The notes beneath the pieces are model-generated. The model saw only the letters and a program-made list of their open reading frames with translations. It did no database searches and was not told the DNA's origin. A stretch of DNA of 64,000 nucleotides, taken from contig NZ_VSMB01000004.1 in assembly GCF_009805705.1 (NCBI RefSeq), forward strand, positions 124,001 to 188,000, read 5' to 3'. The stretch is from Ruania rhizosphaerae. Lineage in GTDB: Bacteria > Actinomycetota > Actinomycetes > Actinomycetales > Beutenbergiaceae. The translations under genes were made by a program, and so were the position numbers. Each line of letters starts with the position of its first letter. The stretch's first letter is position 1. This document shows, piece after piece, positions 43,124 through 52,781 of the stretch.

Positions 43124-45475
43124 ATGACTACACACGAGTTGCCACCTGTGGTCCGTGCCGGCCAACGCGCACGAACCGCCGGCAACTCGATCCTGGCGGT
43201 TCTGGCCGGCATTCTGATCGCCTGTGGGATCGCCGTCCCGGCCCATGCCGCCCCCCAGCCGACGACTGAGTCCGCCGGACCTGTCGTGGTGATCGGCGTC
43301 GGCGGGCTGGCATGGTCGGACATCGACGAGAGCACGCCTGCGCTCGCTTCCCTCACCGAGGAGGCGGTGGGATCCCTGGTGGTGCGCAGCGTGCGGTCGT
43401 TCACCTGCCCGGCGGACGGGTGGCTCGCCCTGAGCACCGGCACCCGCGCCGCCGATCTCGAAGGGCCCGATCGTCAGGGGCAGTGCCGGTTCCTCCTGGA
43501 ACCCTCGGCCGGTCAAGTCCCGGGCTGGGAGGAGTACTCGGCCGAGCTGGCATCGCAGAACTTCCAGGCCGAGCCCGGGCTGTTCGGTGAGCTGCTGGCA
43601 GCCGGTGACGTCACCGTGGCGAGCATCGGGCCCGGGGCGGCAATCGCGGCTGCCGATGCCGCCGGCATGGTCACCGAGCACACCACCCTCACCGGCACCG
43701 ACCTCACACGCTGGACCAGCGACACCCTCACCCGCGCCGATCTGCTGATGATCGACGCCGGTTCCCTGCGCGCCGGCGAGGACGGCTTCACCCTGTCCAC
43801 AAGCAGGCAGACCTATCGCGAGGACCAGCTGCGGGTGATCGAGCGCCGGGTGGCCGACGTGCTCGCGGGCCTCCCAGGGACGCCGGCAGAGTCGGCAGAG
43901 CCCACGGTGCTGCTCGCCGGACTGGCCGATGATGGCTACGAGCCGGGCCTGCGCGTCCTCGCGCTCACCGGCCCCGGCGTGGAGCCCGGGCTACTCACCT
44001 CCCCCTCCACCCGCCAGGACGGGTTCGTCCTCACCACCGACCTGCTGCCGACCCTGCTGCGGCTGCTGGACATCGAGGACGCGGGGCCGACCGGATCGGC
44101 CATCGGCGCCGTCACCCAGGTGCTGCCCGATCGCGGATCCTCCGCGGAAGATCGCCGCGACCAGCTGGAGGACGACGCCCTGCACGCCGGCGTCGTCCGC
44201 CCCATCGTGCCGGTGTTCTACGCCGGGCTGGTGGCCCTGAACCTGCTGCTCTTCGCCGTCGTGGCCCTGGCGCTGAAGCGCCCCGCTGCCGCGCGCCTGC
44301 GAGCCTGGACGGCCGAACATCTCGGCCGCCTCCCGGGAAACCGTGGCCTGAGGCGAGTCCTGGCCCAACGAGAACCGGCCCTGCGGGTACTGCGTGCCGT
44401 CGCGCTCGGGATCGCCAGCATCCCCGTGGCCTCGTACCTGACGAACCTCCTGCCCTGGTGGCGTGCCGGGACCCCGATGCTGGCGCTTCTCGGCAGCACG
44501 GCAGCCATCGTCACGATCATCGTGACGGCGTCTCTCGCCGGGCCATGGCGCCGTCACCTCTTCGGGTCGGTCACCGTGGTCGCGAGCCTGACGGCGCTCG
44601 TTCTCGCCGTGGACGTCGCCACCGGAGCGACGCTGCAGCTCTCCGCCGTCATGGGAGTGCCCACGCTGGTGGCGGGACGCTTCTACGGGATGAACAACAC
44701 CACGTTCGCCCTGTTCACGACGGCGTCGCTGCTGGTGACCATCGCGGTCATCAACCCCCTGGTGCGGGCAGGCCGCCGGAGACTCGCGGCGGTGGTGACC
44801 CTCGCCGTCGGGGTGGTGGTGGTGGTGCTCGACGGGGCGCCTGGCCTGGGCGCCGACTTCGGAGGACCGCCCGCGCTGCTGCCGGCCTTCGCCGTGCTGG
44901 CCCTGCTCGCCGCCGGTGTACGCCTGACCTGGCAGCGGGTGGTGATGGTGCTCGTCGGCGCCGCCGTGGCGACGATGGCGATCGCGTTCGTGGACTGGTT
45001 GCGCCCAGACCCGACGCACCTGGGCCGGTTCTTCCAGACCGTGCTCGACGGCGGGTTGTGGGATGTGGTGTGGCGCAAGCTCGACCAGAACATCTCCATC
45101 CTGTTCGGAAACCGGCCATTGACGATCCTCGCCATCTGCGGAGTGCTCACGGTGCTGCTGGTGCTGTCCCGGCCGATCCGGGTGGCGCTGACCTCACCGG
45201 GTGGCGGCGACTTCGCGTGGCTCTCCGGAGGCAACCCGATCTCGCTGATGGGCCGTCAGGCCCCCATGCTGCGACCGGGACTGATCGCCCTGGCCGTCGC
45301 GCTCGGACTCGGGCTGGCCGTCAACGACTCCGGGATCGCGATCCCGGCGCTCGGGGTGGCGCACGGCGTGCCGCTGCTGATCGCGGCCTGCGCCACCTGG
45401 ATGCTGGGGCTACGCGAAGCCCACGTCAACGAGGACGCGACCTCCGCCGTCGGGAAGACTCCACCGCCCGCCTGA
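43124..45475 (+). CDS. Large membrane protein with alkaline-phosphatase-like extracellular domain
   Basis: 783 residues. An N-terminal signal or helix (about 20-43) is followed by an extracytoplasmic domain (about 50-360) with the fold of alkaline phosphatase/sulfatase enzymes: VVVIGVGGLAWSDIDESTPALASL and VRSFTCPADGWLALSTGTRA, then GFVLTTDLLPTLLRLL. After that come about 11 or 12 helices. The pattern recurs in actinobacterial cell-envelope proteins of unknown substrate; the sulfatase metal ligands are not all obvious. Its last 50 bases overlap the 3' end of the convergent glycosyltransferase gene. Confidence 0.75.
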   Translation: MTTHELPPVVRAGQRARTAGNSILAVLAGILIACGIAVPAHAAPQPTTESAGPVVVIGVGGLAWSDIDESTPALASLTEEAVGSLVVRSVRSFTCPADGWLALSTGTRAADLEGPDRQGQCRFLLEPSAGQVPGWEEYSAELASQNFQAEPGLFGELLAAGDVTVASIGPGAAIAAADAAGMVTEHTTLTGTDLTRWTSDTLTRADLLMIDAGSLRAGEDGFTLSTSRQTYREDQLRVIERRVADVLAGLPGTPAESAEPTVLLAGLADDGYEPGLRVLALTGPGVEPGLLTSPSTRQDGFVLTTDLLPTLLRLLDIEDAGPTGSAIGAVTQVLPDRGSSAEDRRDQLEDDALHAGVVRPIVPVFYAGLVALNLLLFAVVALALKRPAAARLRAWTAEHLGRLPGNRGLRRVLAQREPALRVLRAVALGIASIPVASYLTNLLPWWRAGTPMLALLGSTAAIVTIIVTASLAGPWRRHLFGSVTVVASLTALVLAVDVATGATLQLSAVMGVPTLVAGRFYGMNNTTFALFTTASLLVTIAVINPLVRAGRRRLAAVVTLAVGVVVVVLDGAPGLGADFGGPPALLPAFAVLALLAAGVRLTWQRVVMVLVGAAVATMAIAFVDWLRPDPTHLGRFFQTVLDGGLWDVVWRKLDQNISILFGNRPLTILAICGVLTVLLVLSRPIRVALTSPGGGDFAWLSGGNPISLMGRQAPMLRPGLIALAVALGLGLAVNDSGIAIPALGVAHGVPLLIAACATWMLGLREAHVNEDATSAVGKTPPPA

Positions 45476-46478
45476 GCGAGCGGGAGCGGCGCCCGGGCTC
45501 CTGTGGCGGGTCCGGCGGCTGTAACGCCTGTGGCCGCTGTGGCCTCTGTGGCCTCTGTGGCGCTGCGTGGTCGCTGATGCTGTCGCCGGTGCGGCCATCG
45601 CCCTGGTCGGTCAGAGTCCTGTCGGTATCGGCCTGGTCGAGATCAGGCCCAGGCTCGGCCGCGTCGCGGGTGACCTTCTGCTTGTAGTGACGAAACCGGC
45701 GAGCGGCGATGGCCATCGCCACATCGCGGTACTGCCCGGCGCGGTGCAGCTGCCCGGCCAGGTTGTTGCCGGTGGCGCGGTGCCGCAGATCGCACGGCAC
45801 CTCGACCACCGCGAAACCCTGCATCAAGACGTCCATCGTCATGCCGGTCTCGACCCCCCATCCGTGTGCGAGGGGGGTGGCGGCGTCGAAAGCAGCGCGG
45901 GTCATGCAACGCTGCCCGGAAAGCGGCTGGCTGGGCGCCCACCCGGTGGCGCGCTGAATCGCGCGGCGCGCCAGACCCGTGACGATGCCCCGGCCCCCGG
46001 CGCCGGACTGCTTCGGCAGGGTCGCGATCGACAGGTCGGCCCGGCCGGTGACCACCGGAGGCACCAACGGCGCGGCGTTCACGGCAGTGGCACCCAGGTC
46101 CGCGTCGACGAACAGCAGCAGCCGGGCCGGGCCGTCTTCGATATCACGCATGGAGACGACGGCGGCACCGGTCTCCATCGCCGACGCCTTGCCGCGGTTG
46201 TGGGAGTGGCGCACCACCACCGCACCGGCAGAGCGCGCGAGATGCTGGGTGTCGTCCTCGCTGCCGTCGTCGACCACCAGCACCAGGTCGACGTACGGGA
46301 TCGCCCGGACGGCTCGCACCGTCGCGGCAATTCGGGCGGCCTCGTCCTTGGCAGGGATGACAGCGGCGACCCGCTGATGGTCGGGATCGGCTGGTGGCAC
46401 CGGGATCGGACCTGTCTCAGGCACACGGCGACGGATGATCCGTAGGGGATTGATCCCCTCGCCCGACACCCGGCTCAC
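45426..46478 (-). CDS. Family 2 glycosyltransferase
   Basis: A 350-residue cytoplasmic GT-A enzyme. It shows VAAVIPAKDEAARIAATVRA, the nucleotide-sugar site VLVVDDGSEDDT, the metal-binding VDADLG (DXD-like) and SGQRCMTRAAF with GWGVETGM. The C-terminal 80 residues are hydrophilic and low complexity, with a QRP repeat caused by a CTGTGGCCT-type micro-repeat at 45525-45555, and end in an Arg-rich tail. Start is GTG at 46478, 18 bases after the DUF5926 gene on the same strand, so the pair is an operon. Polyprenol-phosphate glycosyl transfer is plausible but unproved. Confidence 0.85.
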   Translation of the reverse strand: MSRVSGEGINPLRIIRRRVPETGPIPVPPADPDHQRVAAVIPAKDEAARIAATVRAVRAIPYVDLVLVVDDGSEDDTQHLARSAGAVVVRHSHNRGKASAMETGAAVVSMRDIEDGPARLLLFVDADLGATAVNAAPLVPPVVTGRADLSIATLPKQSGAGGRGIVTGLARRAIQRATGWAPSQPLSGQRCMTRAAFDAATPLAHGWGVETGMTMDVLMQGFAVVEVPCDLRHRATGNNLAGQLHRAGQYRDVAMAIAARRFRHYKQKVTRDAAEPGPDLDQADTDRTLTDQGDGRTGDSISDHAAPQRPQRPQRPQALQPPDPPQEPGRRSRSLRRAVESSRRRRSRPR

Positions 46479-46496
46479 GCCCTCAGCCTAACGTCG

Positions 46497-47396
46497 TCAG
46501 CGAAGCGTGACCTGGCGCGACACGATACCCGCGCGGGCCCGCCGTTCTTCGGCGTTCAACGGGTCGGTCACGGCCAGCGCCTCGGCCAGTCTCGCCTCGA
46601 ACTGCGGGGCCGGCTTCTCCAGCTCCTCCGCCTCGGTCCCGGGCTCGAGCTCCCACACCGGGACCACCAGACCGCAGGAGCGGAACGCCCCGATGAACCG
46701 GGCACCATCGTCGACCGCGGAACGGCGCTCGGCGTGCAGACGGGCCAGGGCATCGAGGAGCTGCTCCTCGTCCTCCGTGCGGGACCAGCGCAGGAACTCC
46801 CGCGCACCCATCCGGCACCAGTACGCGCCGTCGACGGAGGAGAGCTTGACGGTGGGCACGATCGCCCCGGCGAACTCCTCCAGCGCGTCGTTCACCTCGG
46901 GGCTGGGATCGCTGTCCGGCGGGAGCACGAAGTCGAAGGTCTCGTGCAGCGTGACCTCGAACGGAGCGTCGAGGTCGAGCACGTCCTGCAGGCGCGGCCC
47001 CGGACCCGGCAGATCGAGATGAGTGAGGCTCGTCCCGGGCTCGGAGTCGAGTACCTGCAGCAAGGCGGCGGCCACGTCCCGGCTCGGATCGCCGCTGGAG
47101 GTGACGTTCTGGAGAGCGACGAGGATCTGGCCGTCCTCGCGGTGCATCGCGGGCAGCAGACCCGGCAGCACGGTGACGACGGTGATGTCGCGCGAACCGT
47201 ACTCGGCGGTGGTACGGGCTGTGGCACTGGCGGCTGGGACGACCTCGCGCATCGCCACCCAGTCGGCCTCGCCGGGAAGCCCCTCGAAGGATCGCCGTGG
47301 TGCGAGGGCACCTCCCGAGGCCTTGGCCGCCTTGCGGGCAGCACGCCGTGCGGCGACCTTCTCGTTCACCGGGCCTTGCTTCTTGCGCTTTGCCAT
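46497..47396 (-). CDS. DUF5926-family protein
   Basis: A 299-residue actinobacterial protein of unknown function. A very basic N-terminus (MAKRKKQGPVNEKVAARRAARKA, cut here at MAKRKKQG for the motif) precedes a globular acidic domain with GLPGEADWVAMREVVPA and ITVVTVLPGLLPAMH; in many relatives a SEC-C-like zinc knuckle is also present, but I see none here. No signal or membrane segments. It lies directly upstream of the glycosyltransferase in a two-gene operon and divergent from phosphoglucomutase. Confidence 0.8.
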   Translation of the reverse strand: MAKRKKQGPVNEKVAARRAARKAAKASGGALAPRRSFEGLPGEADWVAMREVVPAASATARTTAEYGSRDITVVTVLPGLLPAMHREDGQILVALQNVTSSGDPSRDVAAALLQVLDSEPGTSLTHLDLPGPGPRLQDVLDLDAPFEVTLHETFDFVLPPDSDPSPEVNDALEEFAGAIVPTVKLSSVDGAYWCRMGAREFLRWSRTEDEEQLLDALARLHAERRSAVDDGARFIGAFRSCGLVVPVWELEPGTEAEELEKPAPQFEARLAEALAVTDPLNAEERRARAGIVSRQVTLR

Positions 47397-47480
47397 GGCT
47401 TCACCCTATCGAGACCGGGGCTGTGACGTTCGCATCGCGTCGAGGCTGCTTCCAGGCGGCGCGAGTGGCACGATGGCGTC

Positions 47481-49160
47481 ATGCATTCCCGCGCTGGGCA
47501 GGTAGCCCTTCCTGAGGACCTGATCGATGTCGATGCCGTGGTCTCCGCCTACTACGACCGCACCCCGGACGTCGACGATCCCGGTCAGCAGGTGGTGTTC
47601 GGGACCTCGGGGCACCGCGGGTCGAGCCTGGACTCCGCCTTCAACGAGGCTCACATCGTCGCGATCACCCAGGCGATCGTGGAGTACCGGGCCTCCCAGG
47701 GCATCGACGGTCCGCTGTACCTGGGGCGGGACACCCACGCGCTCTCCGATCCGGCGCAGCGCACCGCACTGGAGGTGCTGGCCGCCGCCGGTGTGGAGGT
47801 GCGCATCGACGCCCGCGACTCCTACACCCCCACCCCTGCGCTCTCGCACTCAATCCTGCGGCACAACGGTGCGGGTTCCAGCGAGGGAGTGCGCACACGC
47901 GGTCCGGGATTGGCCGACGGGATCGTGGTGACCCCCTCGCACAACCCCCCGCGGGACGGGGGCTTCAAGTACAACCCGCCGCACGGTGGCCCGGCCGGGT
48001 CCGATGCGACCTCGGCGATCGCGGCCCGCGCGAACGAATTGCTGCGTAGCGGCGTCTCGTCGGTGGCGCGGGTGCCGTATGCGCAGGCACTCGAGTCCGA
48101 GAACGTGGCCCGCCACGACTACCTGCTGACCTATGTGGACGACCTGGAGGCAGTGCTCGACCTCGATGCGATCCGGGAGGCCGGTGTGCGGATCGGGGCA
48201 GACCCGCTCGGCGGTGCCGCCGTCGAGTACTGGGCCGCGATCGCTGAACGCCACAATCTGGACCTGACCGTCGTGAACCCGCAGGTGGATCCGCAATGGT
48301 CGTTCATGACACTGGACTGGGACGGCAAGATCCGGATGGACTGCTCCTCCCCCTCAGCGATGGCGTCGCTGGTGGCGAAGATGCGAGGCGAGGGTGGCGC
48401 ACCGCCGTTCGACATCGCCACGGGCAACGACGCCGACGCCGACCGGCACGGGATCGTCACCGGCGATGGTGGGCTGATGAACCCCAACCACTACCTGGCC
48501 GTAGCGATCGACTACCTGTTCCGCCATCGCCCCGAGTGGGCTGCAGACGCGGGTGTCGGCAAGACGCTGGTCTCCTCGGCCCTGATCGACCGGGTGGTGG
48601 GCGCCACGGGGCGGCGATTGGTGGAGGTGCCGGTCGGGTTCAAGCACTTCGTGCCGGGGTTGTTGCAGGGGTCGCTCGGCTTCGGCGGCGAGGAATCCGC
48701 TGGCGCCTCGTTCCTGCGCCGTGACGGGTCGGTGTGGACCACGGACAAGGACGGCATCCTGCTGGCGCTGCTCGCGGCGGAGATCCTTGCGGTGACCGGC
48801 CGCTCCCCCAGTCAGCTGCACGAAGAGCAGGTGGCCGAGTTCGGGGAGAGCTGGTACGCCCGGGTGGATGCACCGGCTTCCCGGGATGAGAAGGCGAAGC
48901 TCGCGGCATTGTCGGCCGAGGACGTCACCAGCACCGAGCTCGCCGGACAGCCGATCACGGCCACGCTGGTGGAGGCCCCCGGGAATGGCGCCGCTATCGG
49001 AGGGTTGAAGGTGACCACCGCGGACGCGTGGTTCGCAGCGCGCCCCTCCGGCACCGAGGACGTGTACAAGATCTACGCCGAGTCCTTCGTCTCGGCCGAG
49101 CACCTCGGCCAGGTGCAGTCGGCAGCCAAGGACGTGGTCTCGGCAGCGCTGGGCGGGTAG
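47481..49160 (+). CDS. pgm: Phosphoglucomutase, alpha-D-glucose-specific
   Basis: Interconverts glucose 1- and 6-phosphate, linking glycolysis to glycogen and envelope polysaccharides. The 559 residues align along the whole E. coli Pgm pattern: HSRAGQVA at the N-terminus, [10 protein letters not shown], catalytic phosphoserine Ser153 in [16 protein letters not shown], metal loop DADADRHG, sugar loop [12 protein letters not shown] and phosphate loop RPSGTED. An extra loop of about 10 residues (near 131-140) explains the greater length. A palindromic element common to another gene end follows. Confidence 0.96.
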   Translation: MHSRAGQVALPEDLIDVDAVVSAYYDRTPDVDDPGQQVVFGTSGHRGSSLDSAFNEAHIVAITQAIVEYRASQGIDGPLYLGRDTHALSDPAQRTALEVLAAAGVEVRIDARDSYTPTPALSHSILRHNGAGSSEGVRTRGPGLADGIVVTPSHNPPRDGGFKYNPPHGGPAGSDATSAIAARANELLRSGVSSVARVPYAQALESENVARHDYLLTYVDDLEAVLDLDAIREAGVRIGADPLGGAAVEYWAAIAERHNLDLTVVNPQVDPQWSFMTLDWDGKIRMDCSSPSAMASLVAKMRGEGGAPPFDIATGNDADADRHGIVTGDGGLMNPNHYLAVAIDYLFRHRPEWAADAGVGKTLVSSALIDRVVGATGRRLVEVPVGFKHFVPGLLQGSLGFGGEESAGASFLRRDGSVWTTDKDGILLALLAAEILAVTGRSPSQLHEEQVAEFGESWYARVDAPASRDEKAKLAALSAEDVTSTELAGQPITATLVEAPGNGAAIGGLKVTTADAWFAARPSGTEDVYKIYAESFVSAEHLGQVQSAAKDVVSAALGG

Positions 49161-49165
49161 GTCTG

Positions 49166-49241
49166 TACCGAACTGACGGCGCCCAGCGGGCCTGTGGCCC
49201 ATGTGGCACAGCGACGCTGAGGGCCATCGGTTTGGTCCGTA
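49166..49241. repeat. Repeated palindromic 3' element, copy 1
   Basis: Begins 5 bases past the pgm stop. It shares with copy 2 (56999-57077) the ordered blocks GAAC-N-GACGGC, 17 bases, the core CCCATGTGGCAC (49198-49209), 11 bases, GGGCC, and a GTT..GTCCGT end, all at identical spacing. The halves are partly complementary, so it can fold as a long hairpin. It probably acts as a terminator. Confidence 0.7.
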
Positions 49242-49284
49242 TTTCCGGTGTGCCCCGACCTGGGTGCGTGCCAGGCTGACCTCC

Positions 49285-50193
49285 ATGAGCCTGCCGACCG
49301 ACCCGATCGTCGAGACCGAGGCGACCACCGCCGAGGCCTACGCCGCCAACCGCGCCAACTGGGACGACCGCGCGAGCGTCCATGCCGCGAGCAACGCCTA
49401 CGACCTGGACGGCTTCGCCGCCGATCCGACCCGCATCTCCTCAGTGATCCGCGAGGACATGGCACTGCTCGCCCCGCACCTCGAGGAGCGGGCCGATCAG
49501 CCGGACCGACTCCTGGACGGCCTGGACGTCTGCCACCTGCAGTGCCACATCGGCACCGACACTCTCTCCATGGCCCGGCTCGGCGCCCGCGTGACCGGCG
49601 TGGACCTGTCGCCGGTGTCCCTCGAGCACGCGCGCGACCTGGCAGACCGGTGCGGACTGGAGGCGCGATGGGTGGAGAGCGAGGTGACGCAGGCGACTTC
49701 CGCCGTCGGGGAGACGTTCGATCACGTGCACACCTCGATCGGGACGATCTGCTGGGTGCAGGATCTACACGCCTGGGCGCGTGCGATCGCCGCGTTGCTG
49801 CGGCCGGGCGGCACGTTCTTCTTCCGGGACCAACACCCGATGCTGGCCACGATGGACGATCTGGTTACCGACGACGTCCGGCTGGGGAACCGGTACTGGT
49901 CGCTACCCGAGGGCAGGGCGTTCACGTACAACGACGGCGCCACTTATGTGGACGGCGATCACGACCAGATCACCTCCACCCGCAACTTCGAGTGGCCGCA
50001 TCCGGTGTCGGAGACGCTGCAGGCGCTCCTGGATGCGGGTCTGCAGCTGGTCGCGGTCGGTGAGCACGACACGTTGCCATGGCAGGCGCTGCCGGTGATG
50101 GTGCAAGACGGTGACGCGTTCGTGCTCCCACAGCCGTGGCGTGAGCGGGTACCGATGACTCTCTCGATCGTGGCGCGCAAGCCGGCACTCTGA
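49285..50193 (+). CDS. SAM-dependent methyltransferase
   Basis: A 302-residue class I methyltransferase. SAM-binding motif I reads VCHLQCHIGTDTLSMARLGARVTGVDLSP (near 84-112), where the usual GxGxG is HIGTD, a variant found in a group of actinobacterial methyltransferases. FDHVHTSIGTICWVQDLHAWA and LLRPGGTFFFRD follow. The N-terminus AYAANRANWDDRASVHAAS is typical of that group. Start at ATG 49285. The substrate is unknown and the neighbours give no hint. Confidence 0.85.
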   Translation: MSLPTDPIVETEATTAEAYAANRANWDDRASVHAASNAYDLDGFAADPTRISSVIREDMALLAPHLEERADQPDRLLDGLDVCHLQCHIGTDTLSMARLGARVTGVDLSPVSLEHARDLADRCGLEARWVESEVTQATSAVGETFDHVHTSIGTICWVQDLHAWARAIAALLRPGGTFFFRDQHPMLATMDDLVTDDVRLGNRYWSLPEGRAFTYNDGATYVDGDHDQITSTRNFEWPHPVSETLQALLDAGLQLVAVGEHDTLPWQALPVMVQDGDAFVLPQPWRERVPMTLSIVARKPAL

Positions 50194-50214
50194 TCGCAGT
50201 GGCGGGCGAAACTG

Positions 50215-51090
50215 CTACGGCTCATCGAGCTCCAACACGGCCAGGAAGGCTCTCGTGGCCACCGCTGGATTGAACTCGCTCCAGATGAGGTGCTCGATCC
50301 TGCTCGGACCGTCCGCGACGGTGAGAACACGAATACCGGGATCGGTGCGCACGATCGGCGCGGGCAGGAAGGCGACCGCGAGCCCCTGACTCACGATCTG
50401 CACCATCAGCTCAGCTGAAGAGACCTCATAGGCCACATCTCGCTCCAGCTTCGCAGCTGCGAAGGCCTCATCGCTCTGGCTGCGGCCCGGGCTGCCGGCG
50501 GGAAAGTCGGCGAAAGGTGACGTGGCGAGGTCCTGAAGGGTGGCGGTGCCCTGGTCGGCACAGGGATGACCGGCAGGAACGACGGCGACGAGATCCTGGC
50601 GGGCCAGCTCACGCGCCGACACCCCGCGGGCACGGTCGTTCACCGGTAGGCCGAGGAAGGCGACGTCGAGGTCCCCGGCGGCCACGGCGGCCGACATCTC
50701 GTGGCTGGCTCCCACACGTAAGCTCACCCGCACCCGCGGGTGCTGATCACGGAATCGCTGCAAGGTCGCCGGAATGTCGACTGCAGCGACAGTAGGGATG
50801 ATGCCGATTGCCAGCCGCCCGCGCACCTCGCCGACCGCCGCAGCTGCCTCGGTTGCCGCGCGTTCGGCCTCGGCCAGGCAACGCCGTGCAGCGGGGAGGA
50901 AAGCCTCACCTGCAGGGGTGAGCTCCACGCGGCGGCTGGTGCGAGCGAACAGCGGCACACCGAGCTCGCGCTCGAGCGATCTGACCTGGTGGCTCAGCGC
51001 CGACTGCGCCACGTAACACTGAGCCGCAGCCCGGGTGAAGTTGCGGGTCTCAGCCACGGCGAGGACATACCGGATCTGACGGAACTCCAT
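50215..51090 (-). CDS. LysR-family transcriptional regulator
   Basis: A 291-residue regulator. The N-terminal winged helix has QIRYVLAVAETRNFTRAAAQ and SALSHQVRSLERELGVPLFAR (about 4-50), and the effector domain follows from about 90. It is divergent from the EamA transporter gene, with 79 bases between, so it probably controls that gene and its own. The effector is unknown. Confidence 0.92.
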   Translation of the reverse strand: MEFRQIRYVLAVAETRNFTRAAAQCYVAQSALSHQVRSLERELGVPLFARTSRRVELTPAGEAFLPAARRCLAEAERAATEAAAAVGEVRGRLAIGIIPTVAAVDIPATLQRFRDQHPRVRVSLRVGASHEMSAAVAAGDLDVAFLGLPVNDRARGVSARELARQDLVAVVPAGHPCADQGTATLQDLATSPFADFPAGSPGRSQSDEAFAAAKLERDVAYEVSSAELMVQIVSQGLAVAFLPAPIVRTDPGIRVLTVADGPSRIEHLIWSEFNPAVATRAFLAVLELDEP

Positions 51091-51096
51091 CCATTC

Positions 51097-51130
51097 ATCG
51101 TGCTACACGATTGATGTCATCGCAACGATG
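51097..51130. promoter_or_regulatory. Candidate LysR binding sites in the divergent region
   Basis: Two small dyads stand 20 bases apart centre to centre: ATCGTGCTACACGAT (51097-51111), which fits the T-N11-A form, and CATCGCAACGATG (51118-51130). Two such half-sites in a LysR-transporter gap are typical of LysR control. Confidence 0.6.
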
Positions 51131-51169
51131 TGTTGGACATATTGATTCGGCGGAATCGAGACTCTCCAC

Positions 51170-52156
51170 ATGACCACCGACGCACCTCGCGCACCCGTCG
51201 AAACGTCTCGGCTCCCGACGAGAGCGCCGCTGCGGATCTCCACAGCGGCGTTGATCGTCGTGACCGCGCTCGCACCCGCTGCATGGGGCACCACCTATGC
51301 GGTGACCACGGAGTTGCTCCCACCCGACCACCCGATCTTCGCAGCATTGATGCGAGCGCTTCCCGGTGGGCTGGTCTTGATACTGCTCACCCGCACCCTT
51401 CCCAGCGGTCAATGGTGGTGGAAAGCAGGTGTTCTGGGGGCCTTGAACATCGGTGCCTTTCTCCCGCTGCTCTTCGTTGCGGCCGAGCGCCTTCCGGGTG
51501 GTGTCGCCGCAACGCTCGGTGCCGTTCAACCGCTGATCGTGGCTGGGTTGGCGGTGGCCGTGCTCCGCGAACCTCCCTCGTTCTGGCGGATCGGCTGGGG
51601 CGGCGCGGGCATCGTCGGGGTCGGGCTCGTCGCCCTCGGACCGGCCGCCGCCCTCGATGGGGCCGGTGTCGCTGCAGGGCTCACGGCGGCCGGTTGCATG
51701 GCCCTCGGCGTGGCGTTGACCAAGCATTGGGGCCGCCCCGAGAACGTGGGTCCACTGGCCTTCACTGGCTGGCAACTCACTGCGGGCGGGCTCATCCTGC
51801 TGCCGCTGATGATTCTGGTCGACGGGCTACCGCCCGTCATCGACGCCCCTGCCATCGGTGGATACCTGTGGCTGGGCAGCGTCGGCGGTTTCATCGCGTA
51901 CGCCCTCTGGATCCGCGGCATCGGACGATTGCCCGTCACCGCGATCGCGTTGCTGGGCCTGCTCTCCCCGCTGGTCGCGGCGCTCATCGGAGCGCTCGTG
52001 CTCAGCGAGGCCTTCACGCCGGCCCAGCTCGCCGGCTTCATCCTCGCTCTGGCGGCTCTCGTCGCCGGTCAGCTCAACCCCATCGGAAGCGACCACCAGC
52101 ATGAAGATCACAGTGATCGGCGCCTCCGGCATGGTCGGACATCGCGTCGTCCATGA
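51170..52156 (+). CDS. EamA-family drug/metabolite exporter
   Basis: A 328-residue membrane protein with ten predicted helices in two EamA repeats (about 25-150 and 165-300). Typical wording includes AAWGTTYAVTTELLPPDHPIF in the first repeat and GFIAYALWIRGIGRLPVTAIALLGLLSPLVAAL in the second. It probably exports a small metabolite under LysR control. The first 20 or so residues are polar and cytoplasmic. Its 3' end overlaps the next gene by 56 bases, so both are on one transcript. Confidence 0.9.
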   Translation: MTTDAPRAPVETSRLPTRAPLRISTAALIVVTALAPAAWGTTYAVTTELLPPDHPIFAALMRALPGGLVLILLTRTLPSGQWWWKAGVLGALNIGAFLPLLFVAAERLPGGVAATLGAVQPLIVAGLAVAVLREPPSFWRIGWGGAGIVGVGLVALGPAAALDGAGVAAGLTAAGCMALGVALTKHWGRPENVGPLAFTGWQLTAGGLILLPLMILVDGLPPVIDAPAIGGYLWLGSVGGFIAYALWIRGIGRLPVTAIALLGLLSPLVAALIGALVLSEAFTPAQLAGFILALAALVAGQLNPIGSDHQHEDHSDRRLRHGRTSRRP

Positions 52157-52754
52157 GGCCGCGAGCCGCGGCCACAATGTCATCGGGGTCTCCCGGGGCC
52201 GCGCCCCGCAGACCACCCTCGCCTCCGTGCACTGGGTGACCGCCGACGCCGGCGAGAAGGACTCACTCCGGTCGCTGTTCGCCGATGCCGACACGGCCAT
52301 CCTCGCTGTTCGGGCCGAGCCCGGTGCCGAAGCCAACCTGGCGCGGATGACCACCTCCGTTCTCGATGCGGCGGCGGCTTCCGGAACCCGCGTCCTGGTG
52401 ATCGGCGGCGCCGGACCGCTGCGCACCCCGCACGACCATGACCTGCTGGTGGCTGACGACCCAAGATACGTCCCGCCGCAGGTACGAGCCGTCGCGGCTG
52501 CCAGCATCGGTCAGCTGCACGCCTGCCGACGTCACCCGGACGCGGACTGGACCTACCTCAGCCCGCCCGCTCTGCTCGCACCAGGCGAACGGACTGGGCG
52601 CTACCGCCGCGGTACACAGACACTGCTGATCGACCCGACCGGAATCTCACGCATCAGTGCCGAGGATCTCGCGGTTGCCGTGCTCGACGAGATCGAGCTG
52701 CCCTCCCGCCACCACCACCTCACGGTGGCATCGGCACCCTTGCCACCTGAGTGA
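52101..52754 (+). CDS. NAD(P)-binding NmrA/SDR-a5-like protein
   Basis: A 217-residue atypical short-chain dehydrogenase/reductase-fold protein. The N-terminus ITVIGASGMVGHRVVHEA is the nucleotide-binding GxxGxxG. VLVIGGAGPL and WTYLSPPALLAPG match the YwnB/NmrA group, of which some members are redox sensors. The start at ATG 52101 lies inside the end of the EamA gene, a 56-base overlap, so translation is coupled. Confidence 0.85.
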   Translation: MKITVIGASGMVGHRVVHEAASRGHNVIGVSRGRAPQTTLASVHWVTADAGEKDSLRSLFADADTAILAVRAEPGAEANLARMTTSVLDAAAASGTRVLVIGGAGPLRTPHDHDLLVADDPRYVPPQVRAVAAASIGQLHACRRHPDADWTYLSPPALLAPGERTGRYRRGTQTLLIDPTGISRISAEDLAVAVLDEIELPSRHHHLTVASAPLPPE

Positions 52755-52781
52755 GTGGAGCCGGCATGTCACGCTGGATGT

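Noticed and set aside
49163-49284. Riboswitch before the methyltransferase gene
   Set aside because: The same element occurs past the patatin gene with no shared downstream gene on that strand, so it belongs to gene ends rather than leaders.
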